DNA of 37,963 nt from a virus: positions 1 through 37,963 of the IMG/VR virus record IMGVR_UViG_3300039049_000065. One strand, given 5' to 3'. The position numbers and the translations under genes are program-made. Every line of letters begins with the position of its first letter. The stretch's first letter is position 1. Below the pieces are notes generated by a model. The model worked only from the letters and a program-made list of their open reading frames with translations, searched no databases and was not told where the DNA came from. This document shows positions 28,652 to 36,772 of this stretch, piece by piece.

Positions 28652-30961
28652 ATGGCTTTGCCTGATGCCATTTATAGAAATGCTATTGACCTTAATAGAT
28701 TTGGAAATAAAGTCTCTACTGATGTTTCAAAAAGGTTTGTAGATATTTGTGTTCAATCGGTTAGGCAACTGGCCGAGCTAGACCGCAAAGGTTTGGGCGA
28801 TAGTTACCGGGCTGCACGATTACGTTCTATTGTGGCGCAGCTGGAAAAAAGTCTAAGCAACTGGAAAAAATTTGCCAATACAAACGTAGTAAGGGAGTTG
28901 CAAGGATTAGCCGGGGTACAGGCGGGCTTTATTGAAAAGCAGCTAACGCAAGTCATACCAAGAGGTATGAGGCAAAACATACAAGTTAATGGTATTGAAA
29001 TATCGCCAAAGTTTGCAGAATCTGTCGTAAGCGTAGACCCTACAAAAATTAGATCAAGGGCTGTTGGAAAACAGTTGGCAGCATTTTTAGGAGAGTCGGA
29101 GTTGTCAGATAATCTAGGTGCAATAATGACGCTACCCAACGGAAACATAGTCCAGCAAGCCTTTGATAAGATCGCTGAGGATTCTGTTCAACTGTTTAGG
29201 CGTACTGTTCAAGATGGATTATTGACCGGGGAAACAACGCCCCAGATTACACGCCGATTGCTAGGTAATAGCAGAGAAGGGGATAACGCTAATATTTTGC
29301 AGATGGCACAGAAAGGCGGGATAATGACGACCCCACCTATCAACCAAGTAAGAACCCTCGTCAGAACTAGCATTAACCAAGTTTCCAATAATGCGGCACT
29401 TTCTGTTTACCGGGCTAACAGCGACATAACAAAAAAATACAGGTACACCGCAACACTTGATAGCAGAACTACGGCTGTTTGTGGTGCTTTAGATGGAAGG
29501 GTATTTGAATATGAACAGGGTCCAATGCCACCCCAGCACTTCAACTGTAGATCAACGATTATTCCTGAGATCGACTACGATAACTTACCTTTCGACCCAC
29601 CACCCACAGGTAGAAAGCGTGCTTCAGCCGATGGCCCTGTGTCTGCAAATATGGATTATTCAAAATGGTTATTCTTACAACCACAGGCAGTTAAGGCAAG
29701 AATACTAGGGGGAAAACTTAACCCGGTCACAAACAAATATGAAGGTGCTTTTAGATATTTTGACAGATTGGTAGGAAAAGAAAAAGACACCAGAAAGGCG
29801 CTGTCTAAATTTGTAAGGGCAGATGGTAGCAGAGTTTCTTTAGTAGAGTTGAAAAACAGATACGGTAAGCCTGAGAATATCCCAGTAGGGCCACAGCCAC
29901 GCCCAGTAACAGCAAAGCCTATCAAAAGGAAACCAGCACTTGGAACCTACGCACCTACAAAACAACCAAAGATTGCAGTATCTAGGGGCAAGGACATTGT
30001 AGGAGGCAGACTACAGAAGCTAGACGGTTTCAGAAAAGATTACAAAAAGCTATTGCGCGAACACTCAGATTTAAGAGTAGAAAGAAAGCGATTAGTTGAT
30101 AAGATTAATAATTCATTTGTTATGAAAGAACGTATTGACGCTAGAGTTGAATACGACAAAGTAGTTGCTCGATTAACTGACCAAAGGGCAAAGATTAGAG
30201 CAGTAGAAAGACAGGGTACGTTGCAAATGTTTGATATTAGAAAAGAAGCCATAGCAAACTCAGCAGTTACAAGAAAAGAACTTAAGAACGCACTAGACCA
30301 GATTGATTTTACCGGGGACTTAAAAGCTACAAGGGAAAGAATAAAGGGCGAAATGGAAGAGTTCGGTTTGATGTTCAACGGCGCTGGTATAACAAAGAAG
30401 GGTAAATTTATTCAAGGTCGTTCTAATCAGATCAAAACAGTACAGGTTAGAAAAGGTAGGGCGCACAATCAACCTGAGTTCATGGGAACTGAGTTTAGTA
30501 AGATCAAAGTACCAGCAACTAGCGAAGGATATTTTGGAGAGAATGACGCAAAAGCAACTCTATTTCACGAAATCGGCCACAGTTTAGAAGGCTTTGAGGA
30601 GAAAAACTTAGATTTAGCAGTAGCTTTTAGAACAAAAAGGATAAAAAGTGACTTTCCTGTGAGTCCAAAAAAACTGAAAGGTACAATCATGGACGGCTAC
30701 GCACAAAGAGAATCAGTTTTAGCAGATAGTTTCATTTCTCCTTATGTTGGCCGACCTTATAAGCAAAGAACATCAGCAGATCGCACACCAGCAAACCAAA
30801 TGCCAAAAGGATTAAAACCGGGGCAAGAATATGACTCAGCTACAGAAGTGATTAGTATGGGGGTAGAACATTTTAGTGATCCCGAGTCTATGTTTCGTTT
30901 ATATCAAGCAGACCCGGAACATTTTTACATGATCTTGTCCCTTACTAGAACTGTTTATTAA
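28652..30961 (+). CDS. MuF-type head morphogenesis protein fused to a zincin metalloprotease domain
   Basis: 769 aa. Residues about 225-310 carry the MuF minor-head signature (LVRTSINQVSNNAAL, then YTATLDSRTTAVCGALDGRVF and PPQHFNCRSTIIPEI, including two Cys). After a long basic linker (about 330-560) a zinc-protease domain follows: FHEIGHSLE (HExxH at 639-643), then YAQRESVLADSF and ATEVISMGVEHFSD, where the third ligand Glu probably lies, and a final DPEHFYMILSLTR. Plain MuF proteins are usually 250-500 aa. The fusion fits MuF proteins that carry enzymes into the virion and deliver them to the host, but a role in processing head proteins is also possible. Confidence 0.88.
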   Translation: MALPDAIYRNAIDLNRFGNKVSTDVSKRFVDICVQSVRQLAELDRKGLGDSYRAARLRSIVAQLEKSLSNWKKFANTNVVRELQGLAGVQAGFIEKQLTQVIPRGMRQNIQVNGIEISPKFAESVVSVDPTKIRSRAVGKQLAAFLGESELSDNLGAIMTLPNGNIVQQAFDKIAEDSVQLFRRTVQDGLLTGETTPQITRRLLGNSREGDNANILQMAQKGGIMTTPPINQVRTLVRTSINQVSNNAALSVYRANSDITKKYRYTATLDSRTTAVCGALDGRVFEYEQGPMPPQHFNCRSTIIPEIDYDNLPFDPPPTGRKRASADGPVSANMDYSKWLFLQPQAVKARILGGKLNPVTNKYEGAFRYFDRLVGKEKDTRKALSKFVRADGSRVSLVELKNRYGKPENIPVGPQPRPVTAKPIKRKPALGTYAPTKQPKIAVSRGKDIVGGRLQKLDGFRKDYKKLLREHSDLRVERKRLVDKINNSFVMKERIDARVEYDKVVARLTDQRAKIRAVERQGTLQMFDIRKEAIANSAVTRKELKNALDQIDFTGDLKATRERIKGEMEEFGLMFNGAGITKKGKFIQGRSNQIKTVQVRKGRAHNQPEFMGTEFSKIKVPATSEGYFGENDAKATLFHEIGHSLEGFEEKNLDLAVAFRTKRIKSDFPVSPKKLKGTIMDGYAQRESVLADSFISPYVGRPYKQRTSADRTPANQMPKGLKPGQEYDSATEVISMGVEHFSDPESMFRLYQADPEHFYMILSLTRTVY

Positions 30962-31263
30962 TGGCTGTCAAACTACGCATCACAGAAGGTACAGAAAATG
31001 CAACGCTAACTTTGCGTACGTCCCCCGGTCTTGTTTCCTTTGCTGGTAGCGAGGAGATAAGAAAAGATATTGAGTTTGAGTCTCAGTTTGCTTACAACTC
31101 AGTAGGGCATAAATTGAATCTGGCTAGCTGTTTTGCGATGGATTTGTATATTTTTATGGTTGATCTTTTTGACGCTAAAAATGTAGAGATTTTAGAAGGC
31201 CAAGAGCAAATAAAAGCTGATGACAAAGAATTAGGTATAATAGAAAAAACCGGAGTTTCTTAA
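30961..31263 (+). CDS. Small protein of the head gene block, unknown function
   Basis: 100 aa. Begins MAVKLRITEGTENATLTLRTSPGLVSFAGSEEIRKDIEF, mostly beta, followed by a helical Cys/Met-rich part (LASCFAMDLYIFMVDLFDAKNVEIL). One-base overlaps with genes on both sides. No domain recognised; its position suggests a head-associated protein. Confidence 0.66.
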   Translation: MAVKLRITEGTENATLTLRTSPGLVSFAGSEEIRKDIEFESQFAYNSVGHKLNLASCFAMDLYIFMVDLFDAKNVEILEGQEQIKADDKELGIIEKTGVS

Positions 31264-31328
31264 TGCCAGCTTCAATGTACAAAATGGGTGGAAAAAAGAA
31301 AAAGAAAAAGGGAGGTAAAAAAAGATGA
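31263..31328 (+). CDS. 21-aa lysine-rich peptide gene
   Basis: ATG 31263 overlaps the previous stop by one base, and TGA 31326-31328 overlaps the next ATG. The product is MPASMYKMGG followed by a Lys/Gly tail (KKKKKKGGKKR). Its final AAAGGGAGGTAAAA also contains the GGGAGG ribosome site for the next gene at 31325. Very short Lys-rich frames like this recur beside MuF and scaffold genes in marine phages (recollection). It may be a peptide that binds DNA or RNA, or only a leader translated for coupling. Confidence 0.55.
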   Translation: MPASMYKMGGKKKKKKGGKKR

Positions 31329-31522
31329 CCCCATTAACTTTTTCTGTAGACGGTTCTGACCCTAAACCCGAGCCAGTTTGTCCAATGCCTACAAAGCCAG
31401 ACTTTGGAAGTATGACAAAGGCGCAGTTAGAAGAGTTTGGCCGTACTATTGGTATTGAACTTGATAAACGACTAACTCACAAAAAGCTAGTGGCGTTAAT
31501 CGAGGAAGCTGTCAATGCCTAA
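31325..31522 (+). CDS. Small protein with SAP/HeH-like helix pair
   Basis: 65 aa. A Pro-rich start (SDPKPEPVCPMPTKPDF) is followed by MTKAQLEEFGRTIGIELDKRLTHKKLVALIEEA, which looks like the helix-extended-loop-helix of SAP/HeH domains often seen in small phage head and tail proteins. Preceded by a strong GGGAGG site and overlapping its downstream neighbour by 8 bp. Confidence 0.68.
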   Translation: MTPLTFSVDGSDPKPEPVCPMPTKPDFGSMTKAQLEEFGRTIGIELDKRLTHKKLVALIEEAVNA

Positions 31523-31739
31523 GTTAAGGCGTACAGCAAAAGATAAAAAAACTGGCCTACCTAAGAAATATCTTTCGGGAGCTAGAAATAAGGCGGCAAA
31601 AGCAAGAGAGATCAAGCGCACCGCTGAAGCCTACAAACGTGGCGAGTTCATAGACATTGCTGCGGTTTCACGATCACGCACTAAACAAGATGTCACAAAA
31701 AGCAAGAAGAAAACCACTAAGCGGCGCAATAAAAAGTAG
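31515..31739 (+). CDS. Very basic small protein
   Basis: 74 aa. Lys/Arg-rich: MPKLRRTAKDKKTGLPKKYL, then GARNKAAKAREIKRTAEAYKRGE, and a C-terminal run of Lys, Arg and Thr. Such proteins lie between portal and capsid genes in several marine phage groups (recollection). They may bind DNA in the head. Overlaps the next gene by 50 bp (next start 31690). Confidence 0.66.
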   Translation: MPKLRRTAKDKKTGLPKKYLSGARNKAAKAREIKRTAEAYKRGEFIDIAAVSRSRTKQDVTKSKKKTTKRRNKK

Positions 31740-31947
31740 CCTCAAGAAAAAAGCTGAGGGTACAAAGTTTTTTTATGGCGAACTTGCAGAGGTTTATAGA
31801 AAAGGTCAAGGCGCTTACCTTTCATCAGGTAGCAGAAACGTACCAATGGGTGCTTGGGCGATGGGTAGGGTAAATAGCTACATGAGAGGAGACAAAGCCA
31901 GAACAGCCGATTCTGCGATATACGCAAGATATAATAAAAGAAGATAA
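31690..31947 (+). CDS. Small basic protein with WAMxRVNSxxRG motif
   Basis: 85 aa from the ATG at 31690; an ATG at 31657 lies further inside the previous gene. A Lys-rich start is followed by FFYGELAEVYRKGQGAYLSSGSR, WAMGRVNSYMRGDKARTADSAIYA. This pattern resembles a cyanophage family with VYxxGxxAY...WAxxRVNSFxxG...TAD (DUF5824-like by memory). Function unknown; basic charge suggests nucleic acid or assembly interaction. Confidence 0.68.
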   Translation: MSQKARRKPLSGAIKSSLKKKAEGTKFFYGELAEVYRKGQGAYLSSGSRNVPMGAWAMGRVNSYMRGDKARTADSAIYARYNKRR

Positions 31948-32099
31948 TGGCCCCACTTACAAAAAAACAAAAAGAAACTTTGAAGGCTCATTCGGTACAT
32001 CACACCAAAAGGCACATGAATTACATGGTACGAAAAATGCGCGAGGGTATGAGTTTTGCAAGGGCGCATAGAATGGCACAGGAGAAAATAGGCAAATGA
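31947..32099 (+). CDS. 50-aa basic protein
   Basis: ATG at 31947 overlaps the previous TAA by one base and its TGA overlaps the ATG at 32096. Pattern: LTKKQKETLKAHSVHHTKRHMNYMVRKMREGMSFARAHRMAQEKIGK, with repeated His and Met (shown here in parts: HSVHHTKRHM, MREGMSFARAHRMA). Proteins with SVHHTxxHM and GxSFxxAHxxA are common small proteins in marine phage head blocks (recollection). Probably a structural or DNA-binding helper. Confidence 0.65.
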   Translation: MAPLTKKQKETLKAHSVHHTKRHMNYMVRKMREGMSFARAHRMAQEKIGK

Positions 32100-32389
32100 C
32101 TGAAAAAGAAAAAATACAGAAAAAATTAAAAAAGTATGGACTTAAAGGAGTCAACATACCCAAAAGAACAACTGGCCACCCTACAAGTTCTCATGTTGTT
32201 TTAGCTAAAGAAGGAAATAAAGTGAAACTAATCAGGTTTGGACAACAAGGAGTTCAAGGTAGCCCACCTAAAAAAGGGGAATCAGAGCAATCAAAGGATA
32301 GAAGAGCTAGGTTCAAAGCAAGAATGGCTAGACATATTGCAAAAGGTCCTATGAGTGCAGCGTATTGGGCTGACAAAGTGAAATGGTAA
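32096..32389 (+). CDS. Conserved small protein of the head gene block
   Basis: 97 aa. After a Lys-rich start, HPTSSHVVLAKEGNKVKLIRFGQQGVQGSP and FKARMARHIAKGPMSAAYWADKVKW match a family often found between portal and capsid genes in marine phages (IRFGQQGV and MSAAYWAxKVKW are its landmarks, recollection). Function unknown. The 33-bp gap to the scaffold gene has no clear terminator. Confidence 0.74.
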   Translation: MTEKEKIQKKLKKYGLKGVNIPKRTTGHPTSSHVVLAKEGNKVKLIRFGQQGVQGSPPKKGESEQSKDRRARFKARMARHIAKGPMSAAYWADKVKW

Positions 32390-32422
32390 GCTAATATGTG
32401 AACAAATTTACCCTGCGGGTTT

Positions 32423-33130
32423 ATGTCAGAAGAAATCAACCAAGAGGCTGCGCCAACTGGTAACAACAACGAAGAGCTACTTTCACAAATCAAGGCTCTC
32501 GAAAGTCGCGTTCAATCAATGGACGCAAAAAACAAAGAATTACTAGACGAAAAGAAAAAGTTTCAGAAGCTAGAACAAACGCTTTCTACAATGCCTGACG
32601 GTACGGACGTACAAAAACTACTAGAGTTCAAACAAAAGGCCGAGCAAGCGGAACTAGAGGCCAAAGGAAAGTATTCAGAAGCGCTACAGGCTCGAGATCA
32701 GCAATTTAGAGAAGCAAGTGCAACAAAAGATGAACAGATAAAAAAATTAGAACAAAGAGTAAAAGAGTTGGAGCTTATTACGCCAACGGTTTCTGCTTTG
32801 GCTGATATTGTCCATGACCCTGACATGGTATTAAAAACAAAACTTAGCCCGGAGCAAATTAAAAGGCGGGAAGATGGAACGGTTGTTGTTGTTGATGGAT
32901 ATGAGGAAACCCCAGTTGCTAAGTGGGCTGAGAGTCTACCAGATTGGTTAAAGAAATCTGACCCCGCGAGAGGCTCAGGCGCACCGATTGGTAGAAAAAC
33001 ATCAGGAAACCTACCTATTGGAATGGACAAAAACCCATTTGAAAACGGTGGAAACCTTACAGAACAAATGAGATTGTATAAAACAAATAGGCCACTTTAT
33101 GACCAATTAAAGGCGGCTGCTAAAAATTAG
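32423..33130 (+). CDS. Scaffolding protein
   Basis: 235 aa. Acidic disordered start, a long coiled coil at about residues 17-120 (ELLSQIKALESRVQSMDAKNKELLDE; EASATKDEQIKKLEQRVKELE), and a C-terminal region with LPDWLKKSDPARGSGAPIG and TEQMRLYKTNRPLYDQLKAA. Position immediately before the major capsid gene, charge pattern and coiled coil all fit a capsid assembly scaffold. Confidence 0.82.
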   Translation: MSEEINQEAAPTGNNNEELLSQIKALESRVQSMDAKNKELLDEKKKFQKLEQTLSTMPDGTDVQKLLEFKQKAEQAELEAKGKYSEALQARDQQFREASATKDEQIKKLEQRVKELELITPTVSALADIVHDPDMVLKTKLSPEQIKRREDGTVVVVDGYEETPVAKWAESLPDWLKKSDPARGSGAPIGRKTSGNLPIGMDKNPFENGGNLTEQMRLYKTNRPLYDQLKAAAKN

Positions 33131-33133
33131 TTG

Positions 33134-33162
33134 TTGATTTTATAGTTTTTTGGTTATTATAG
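33134..33162 (+). promoter_or_regulatory. Candidate promoter for the major capsid gene
   Basis: TTGATT (33134-33139), 17-bp spacer, TTATAG (33157-33162). Two mismatches in each hexamer compared with sigma-70 consensus. It lies in the 110-bp gap before the capsid gene and would allow extra capsid transcription independent of the upstream operon. Confidence 0.45.
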
Positions 33163-33178
33163 ATCGTAACTAGGGAAA

Positions 33179-33207
33179 GGCTGCGCCGGACTCTGTAGGG
33201 CTGCGCC
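33179..33207 (+). repeat. Tandem GGCTGCGCC hairpin repeats in the capsid gene leader
   Basis: GGCTGCGCC occurs at 33179-33187 and 33199-33207, 20 bp apart. Each copy is a mini inverted repeat (GGC-TGC-GCC) and the second extends to GGGCTGCGCCC. They are GC-rich islands in the otherwise AT-rich capsid leader and could stabilise the mRNA or bind a regulator. No Shine-Dalgarno sequence is evident between them and the ATG at 33241. Confidence 0.5.
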
Positions 33208-33240
33208 CGCAATATCGTACACTTTACCAAAAGATTTTCA

Positions 33241-34272
33241 ATGGCTACTCTCCGTAGTGACATGATCATCCCAGAGGTGTTTACGCCGTACGTCATAGAA
33301 CAGACCACACAAAGGGACTCTTTCCTTGCAAGCGGTGTTGTTCAACCGATGGCTGAATTAAACGCTACTGAGGGCGGTGATCTAATAAATGTACCTTTCT
33401 TCTCTGCAAACTTGAGTGGAGATTTTGAGGTTTTATCTGATTCAAGTTCTTTAACACCCGGTAAGATTACAACTGACAAACAAGTTGGGGTAATCCTACA
33501 CAGAGGCCGTGCATTTGAATCAAGAGATTTAGCAGCGCTTGCAGCGGGTTCTGACCCAATGGCTGCGATTGGTCAAAAGATCGGAGCATATATTGCTAAC
33601 CAAAGACAGAAAGACCTTTTAGCTTGCCTAGACGGTGTATTTGGTTCTATAAATGCAAACGATTCTAACTCAGCTTTCTTTGATCTATGTATTGACTCTG
33701 AAAGCGGCGACACACCAACAGGACTTAGTCCAAAGCACGTTGCTAAAGCTAGATCAATCCTTGGAGATCAGGGCGACAAACTTTCAGTAGTTTGTATGCA
33801 TAGCAAGGTCTACTATGATCTCGTTGAGAGAAAAATGGTTGACTATGTTCTTGCAAGTGACGGAAACGGTGGTTCTGCAACTGCATCTGGTGGTACTATT
33901 GCTCCAGCATACGGCGGTGGAAACGATACAGTTCCAACATATTGCGGTTTACGCGTGATTGTATCAGATGATGTTTCTACAACTGGTTCTGGTTCATCTA
34001 CAGAGTATTCAACATATTTCTTTACTCCCGGCGCTGTAGCAAGTGGCGAGCAAGCGGGTCTAACAACTGAGACAGACAGAGACATTTTGGCTAAGTCTGA
34101 CGCAATGGCTGTTGACCTACACTACTGCTACCACCCAGTAGGGTCTAAGTGGGCTGTTACAACAACAAACCCAAATAGAACAGTTCTAGGAACCGTAGCT
34201 AACTGGTCGAAAGTTTACGAGACAAAGAACATCGGTATCGTTAGAGCTACTAACGTATCTACTCAAGACTAG
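33241..34272 (+). CDS. Major capsid protein (HK97-like fold)
   Basis: 343 aa. MIIPEVFTPYVIEQTTQRDSF at the start, then INVPFFSANLSGDFEVLSDSSSLTPGKITTDKQVGVILHRGRAFESRDL, HSKVYYDLVERK and YGGLRVIVSDDV-type segments in the A domain, which fit the phage major coat families that form the icosahedral head. It lacks an obvious cleaved N-terminal delta domain; the separate scaffold gene upstream replaces it. Its own promoter candidate and leader suggest high expression. Confidence 0.94.
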   Translation: MATLRSDMIIPEVFTPYVIEQTTQRDSFLASGVVQPMAELNATEGGDLINVPFFSANLSGDFEVLSDSSSLTPGKITTDKQVGVILHRGRAFESRDLAALAAGSDPMAAIGQKIGAYIANQRQKDLLACLDGVFGSINANDSNSAFFDLCIDSESGDTPTGLSPKHVAKARSILGDQGDKLSVVCMHSKVYYDLVERKMVDYVLASDGNGGSATASGGTIAPAYGGGNDTVPTYCGLRVIVSDDVSTTGSGSSTEYSTYFFTPGAVASGEQAGLTTETDRDILAKSDAMAVDLHYCYHPVGSKWAVTTTNPNRTVLGTVANWSKVYETKNIGIVRATNVSTQD

Positions 34273-34284
34273 AGGTAATTAATT

Positions 34285-34650
34285 ATGCCATCAGTATTTG
34301 AAGCAACAGCCGGGGCCGCCCTCGGTGTAGGTTCTGACCAGACAGGTTCTGTCACTCAGGCCACAAGTAAAGCCACTGCGGTAACTCTTAACCAAGTTGC
34401 TGGGGTCATTACTTTAAACAACGCTGCACTAGCCGCTGCCGCTGAAGTATCTTTCACAGTTACAAACTCTGAAATTACTGCAAGTGATGTAGTTGTGGTT
34501 AATCATGCAAGCGCTGGTACAGCCGGTTCTTATTTAGTTCAAGCAAACAGTATTGCCGCTGGGTCTTTCAAGATCACAGTTGCTAATGTTTCTGCTGGTT
34601 CTTTATCAGAAGCAATTGTACTTAACTACCAGATTCTAAAGGCTGGTTAA
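34285..34650 (+). CDS. Capsid decoration or Ig-like head protein, unknown
   Basis: 121 aa with a GGTAATTAATT leader. Almost entirely small and beta-forming residues: AVTLNQVAGVITLNNAALAAAAEVSFTVTNSEI, SDVVVVNHASAGTAGSYLVQANSIAAGSFKITVANVS. This reads like a compact beta-sandwich with an immunoglobulin-like strand pattern. Placed 12 bp after the major capsid gene, it is a good candidate for a capsid decoration or fibre-like protein. Confidence 0.7.
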   Translation: MPSVFEATAGAALGVGSDQTGSVTQATSKATAVTLNQVAGVITLNNAALAAAAEVSFTVTNSEITASDVVVVNHASAGTAGSYLVQANSIAAGSFKITVANVSAGSLSEAIVLNYQILKAG

Positions 34651-34796
34651 TGGGGATATTCGCATTTAGGCGTTTAAGAGAACAGGAGGCCGCAAAAGTG
34701 GCCTCGGTTCCCCCAAAACCCAAAAAAAAGACCAAATCATCACAAGTAAATGGCAATAACCATAACAGCAACAGTAGGAAGCGCATCAGCAAATAG
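34650..34796 (+). CDS. 48-aa basic protein, overlapping the next gene
   Basis: ATG at 34650 overlaps the previous stop by one base; stop at 34796 lies 47 bp inside the next gene. MGIFAFRRLREQEAAKVASVPPKPKKKTK, then an Asn/Ser/Lys/Arg tail. Short Pro/Lys-rich proteins of this kind follow capsid genes in many phages and often carry a C-terminal Lys tract. The long out-of-frame overlap is unusual. Confidence 0.52.
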   Translation: MGIFAFRRLREQEAAKVASVPPKPKKKTKSSQVNGNNHNSNSRKRISK

Positions 34797-35310
34797 CTAC
34801 CTGACTTTAGATGCAGCAAACGCTATTGTTGAAGGATTAGTAGCAGATGATGACGTTGTAGCTTGGGATAGTTCTTCAAACGACAACAAAAATAGGGCTT
34901 TATATACAGCAACACAGCGGATTGACCGCGAAAGATTTTTAGGTGCTAGGGCTTCAGACACACAAGCACTACAATGGCCAAGAACAGGAGTCAGAAAGCC
35001 AGACACTTTTACAAGTACTTATACAACTGGTTTCCCTTACCGAGTCACAACAGATTATTACACGGACACAGAAATACCTGACCAAGTGAAAAAAGCACAA
35101 GTGATATTAGCAGTTTATTTAAACAATAACCGTGATGGTCTTGGGTTATCGGGTTTGGAAGATTATAAAAGAGTTGGTGTAGGCGGCGTAGCCGTTGAAC
35201 CAGATAAGTTCGGCGCTGTTGGCGCTGATAGAGTGCCGCCGCTTTTTGAACGGTACTTTACTGGGCTGCGAATCAGCGGACCGGGTAACATTTCACTAAA
35301 AAGGAGTTAA
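34750..35310 (+). CDS. Head-tail connector / DnaT-like-domain protein
   Basis: 186 aa. ASANSYLTLDAANAIVEG, then LYTATQRIDRERFLGARASDTQALQWPRTGVR and DQVKKAQVILAVYLNNN match a common phage neck family (annotated as DnaT-like or gp6-type connector). It forms the ring under the portal. Located after the capsid block and before other neck genes, with 4 bp to the next start. Confidence 0.82.
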   Translation: MAITITATVGSASANSYLTLDAANAIVEGLVADDDVVAWDSSSNDNKNRALYTATQRIDRERFLGARASDTQALQWPRTGVRKPDTFTSTYTTGFPYRVTTDYYTDTEIPDQVKKAQVILAVYLNNNRDGLGLSGLEDYKRVGVGGVAVEPDKFGAVGADRVPPLFERYFTGLRISGPGNISLKRS

Positions 35311-35314
35311 TTTA

Positions 35315-35536
35315 ATGGGCTACTATCCCGCTGCCAAAATCATCAACGATACAGCCGCACATACTGGCCGTTTCGGTTGCATCAAAGCATTGCAAGATTC
35401 AGTTATTAATACTTTGGTAGCTGAAAACATCACAGGAGATTTAACCGACTTGCAGTTTAAATCCAATACAGCAATCGAAGGAGTTATAACAAGTGTAAAA
35501 CTAGATAGCGGTACTGTTATTGCTTATTTGGTCTAA
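35315..35536 (+). CDS. Small head-tail region protein (decoration/spike-like)
   Basis: 73 aa. HTGRFGCIKALQDSVINTLVAENITGDLTDLQFKSNTAIEGVITSVKLDSGTVIAYLV resembles a family of about 70-90 aa proteins beside connector genes in siphoviruses and podoviruses, ending in an SGTVIAYL-type motif. Beta-rich and probably trimeric. It overlaps the next start by one base. Confidence 0.72.
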   Translation: MGYYPAAKIINDTAAHTGRFGCIKALQDSVINTLVAENITGDLTDLQFKSNTAIEGVITSVKLDSGTVIAYLV

Positions 35537-35901
35537 TGCCGTCATTTGCAAAAGCTATACAAAAAGTAATCGACAAAGTTGCGGAGATACCGGGCGTTGG
35601 TACAAGCGTGACGGTAAGAAGGGTAACACTGGGTAGTTACAATGCTTCCACAGGAGTTATTAGCGAAACAACAGCCGATACGACAGTTAAAGCAGTTTTG
35701 CAAGACATAAATGATAGAGAGGTCAACGACCTTGTGCAAGCCGCAGACCTTAAATGTACTGTGGCGGCTGATGCCTTGACTTACACCCCTTCAACAAAAG
35801 ATCGTGTTGTAATTGATAGCAAGGTGCATCAAATCGTCCGAATCAAAACATTTCGTAGTGGTGCTAGTGTTTTGTCCTATGAGCTTTATTTAAGAACATG
35901 A
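35536..35901 (+). CDS. Head closure / stopper protein
   Basis: 121 aa. VTVRRVTLGSYNASTGVISETTADTTVKAVLQDI..., DLKCTVAADALTYTPSTKDRVVIDSKVHQIVRIKTF, SYELYLR follow the pattern of phage neck stopper proteins (SPP1 gp16/HK97 gp7-like): a beta-barrel with a long N-terminal helix. It sits between the connector and the gp10-like protein and overlaps the latter by 4 bp. Confidence 0.78.
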   Translation: MPSFAKAIQKVIDKVAEIPGVGTSVTVRRVTLGSYNASTGVISETTADTTVKAVLQDINDREVNDLVQAADLKCTVAADALTYTPSTKDRVVIDSKVHQIVRIKTFRSGASVLSYELYLRT

Positions 35902-36347
35902 TGATTATTCCCCCAGAAAGAATAGGTGGACACATGGAGTTTCAAATAAACCAACTTCTTAGGGCTGTTGTTTTAGAAGCTGATGCAAGGGCAAAAATGG
36001 GTAGCCCGGTAGATACTGGTAGATTTCGTTCTGATTGGCAGATTGGAGAAAACGCCCCGGACGGCAAACCAAATATAGACGGAAGTTTTCCAAAAGGTAT
36101 TACACCACCCAAAGGCTCTAATTATCCCGCTGGCTTTGCTGAAAAGATTGGGAATGTTTATCACATACACAACAATTTACCGTACGCTGAGGCGCTTTCT
36201 GGAACCGGTCAGGGCGTACCCGCTTCATGGAAGGCTATCGGAAGGACAGGTAGTGACCAACAATCTGGCCCTTGGGTAGATAAGATCGCAAAAGAACTTG
36301 AGGATTGGTCGGTACAAGAATATCAAAAAATATTGAGGAGAACATAA
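35898..36347 (+). CDS. HK97 gp10-like tail completion/neck protein
   Basis: 149 aa; ATGATG start, the second ATG equally possible. LRAVVLEADARAKMGSPVDTGRFRSDWQIGE has the SPVDTGRxxxSW signature of HK97 gp10-type proteins. C-terminal helix KIAKELEDWSVQEYQKIL. These complete the neck-tail joint. Followed directly by the tail terminator gene. Confidence 0.86.
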   Translation: MMIIPPERIGGHMEFQINQLLRAVVLEADARAKMGSPVDTGRFRSDWQIGENAPDGKPNIDGSFPKGITPPKGSNYPAGFAEKIGNVYHIHNNLPYAEALSGTGQGVPASWKAIGRTGSDQQSGPWVDKIAKELEDWSVQEYQKILRRT

Positions 36348-36772
36348 TGGCTGCAATAGATTTAAACACAGTAAGGGGCGTTATCGAAGGTAGACTAAAC
36401 ACAGAACTTGCAAGTAGCCCCGCCGTCCCGGTAGTTTTTTACAACCAAAGTTATGAACCAACTCCCGGAGATTCCTTTGTTCAATGTCTGTTTAGTTTTG
36501 GAGAGGGAGAATATCTAAGTCTTGGTGGTACTAGCGATAGCAGTAACAAGGTTGTGGGTGCTGTTACAATCAATATATTTACTGGACAAAGCATTGGCGC
36601 GGGAGCTAATTATGTAATTGGAAAACGTATCCGCGACTTGTACAATCGACAGGTCGTTTCGGGTGTGGTTTTTGACCCTGTTAATGGCCCTACCCCAGTT
36701 GCAAACCCAGAGCCAGAAGGTTTCTTCCAAACACAACTTAGAATGACCTTTGAAGCATACGAGGACTTATGA
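36347..36772 (+). CDS. Tail terminator protein
   Basis: 141 aa from the ATG at 36347, which overlaps the previous stop and has GAGGAG 7 nt upstream; an ATG at 36305 lies inside the previous gene. VRGVIEGRLNTELASSPAVPVVFYNQSYEPTPGDSFVQCLF, VTINIFTGQSIGAGANYVIGKRIRDLY and FFQTQLRMTFEAYE fit the lambda gpU/DUF4128 tail terminator family that caps the tail tube at the neck. Confidence 0.84.
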   Translation: MAAIDLNTVRGVIEGRLNTELASSPAVPVVFYNQSYEPTPGDSFVQCLFSFGEGEYLSLGGTSDSSNKVVGAVTINIFTGQSIGAGANYVIGKRIRDLYNRQVVSGVVFDPVNGPTPVANPEPEGFFQTQLRMTFEAYEDL

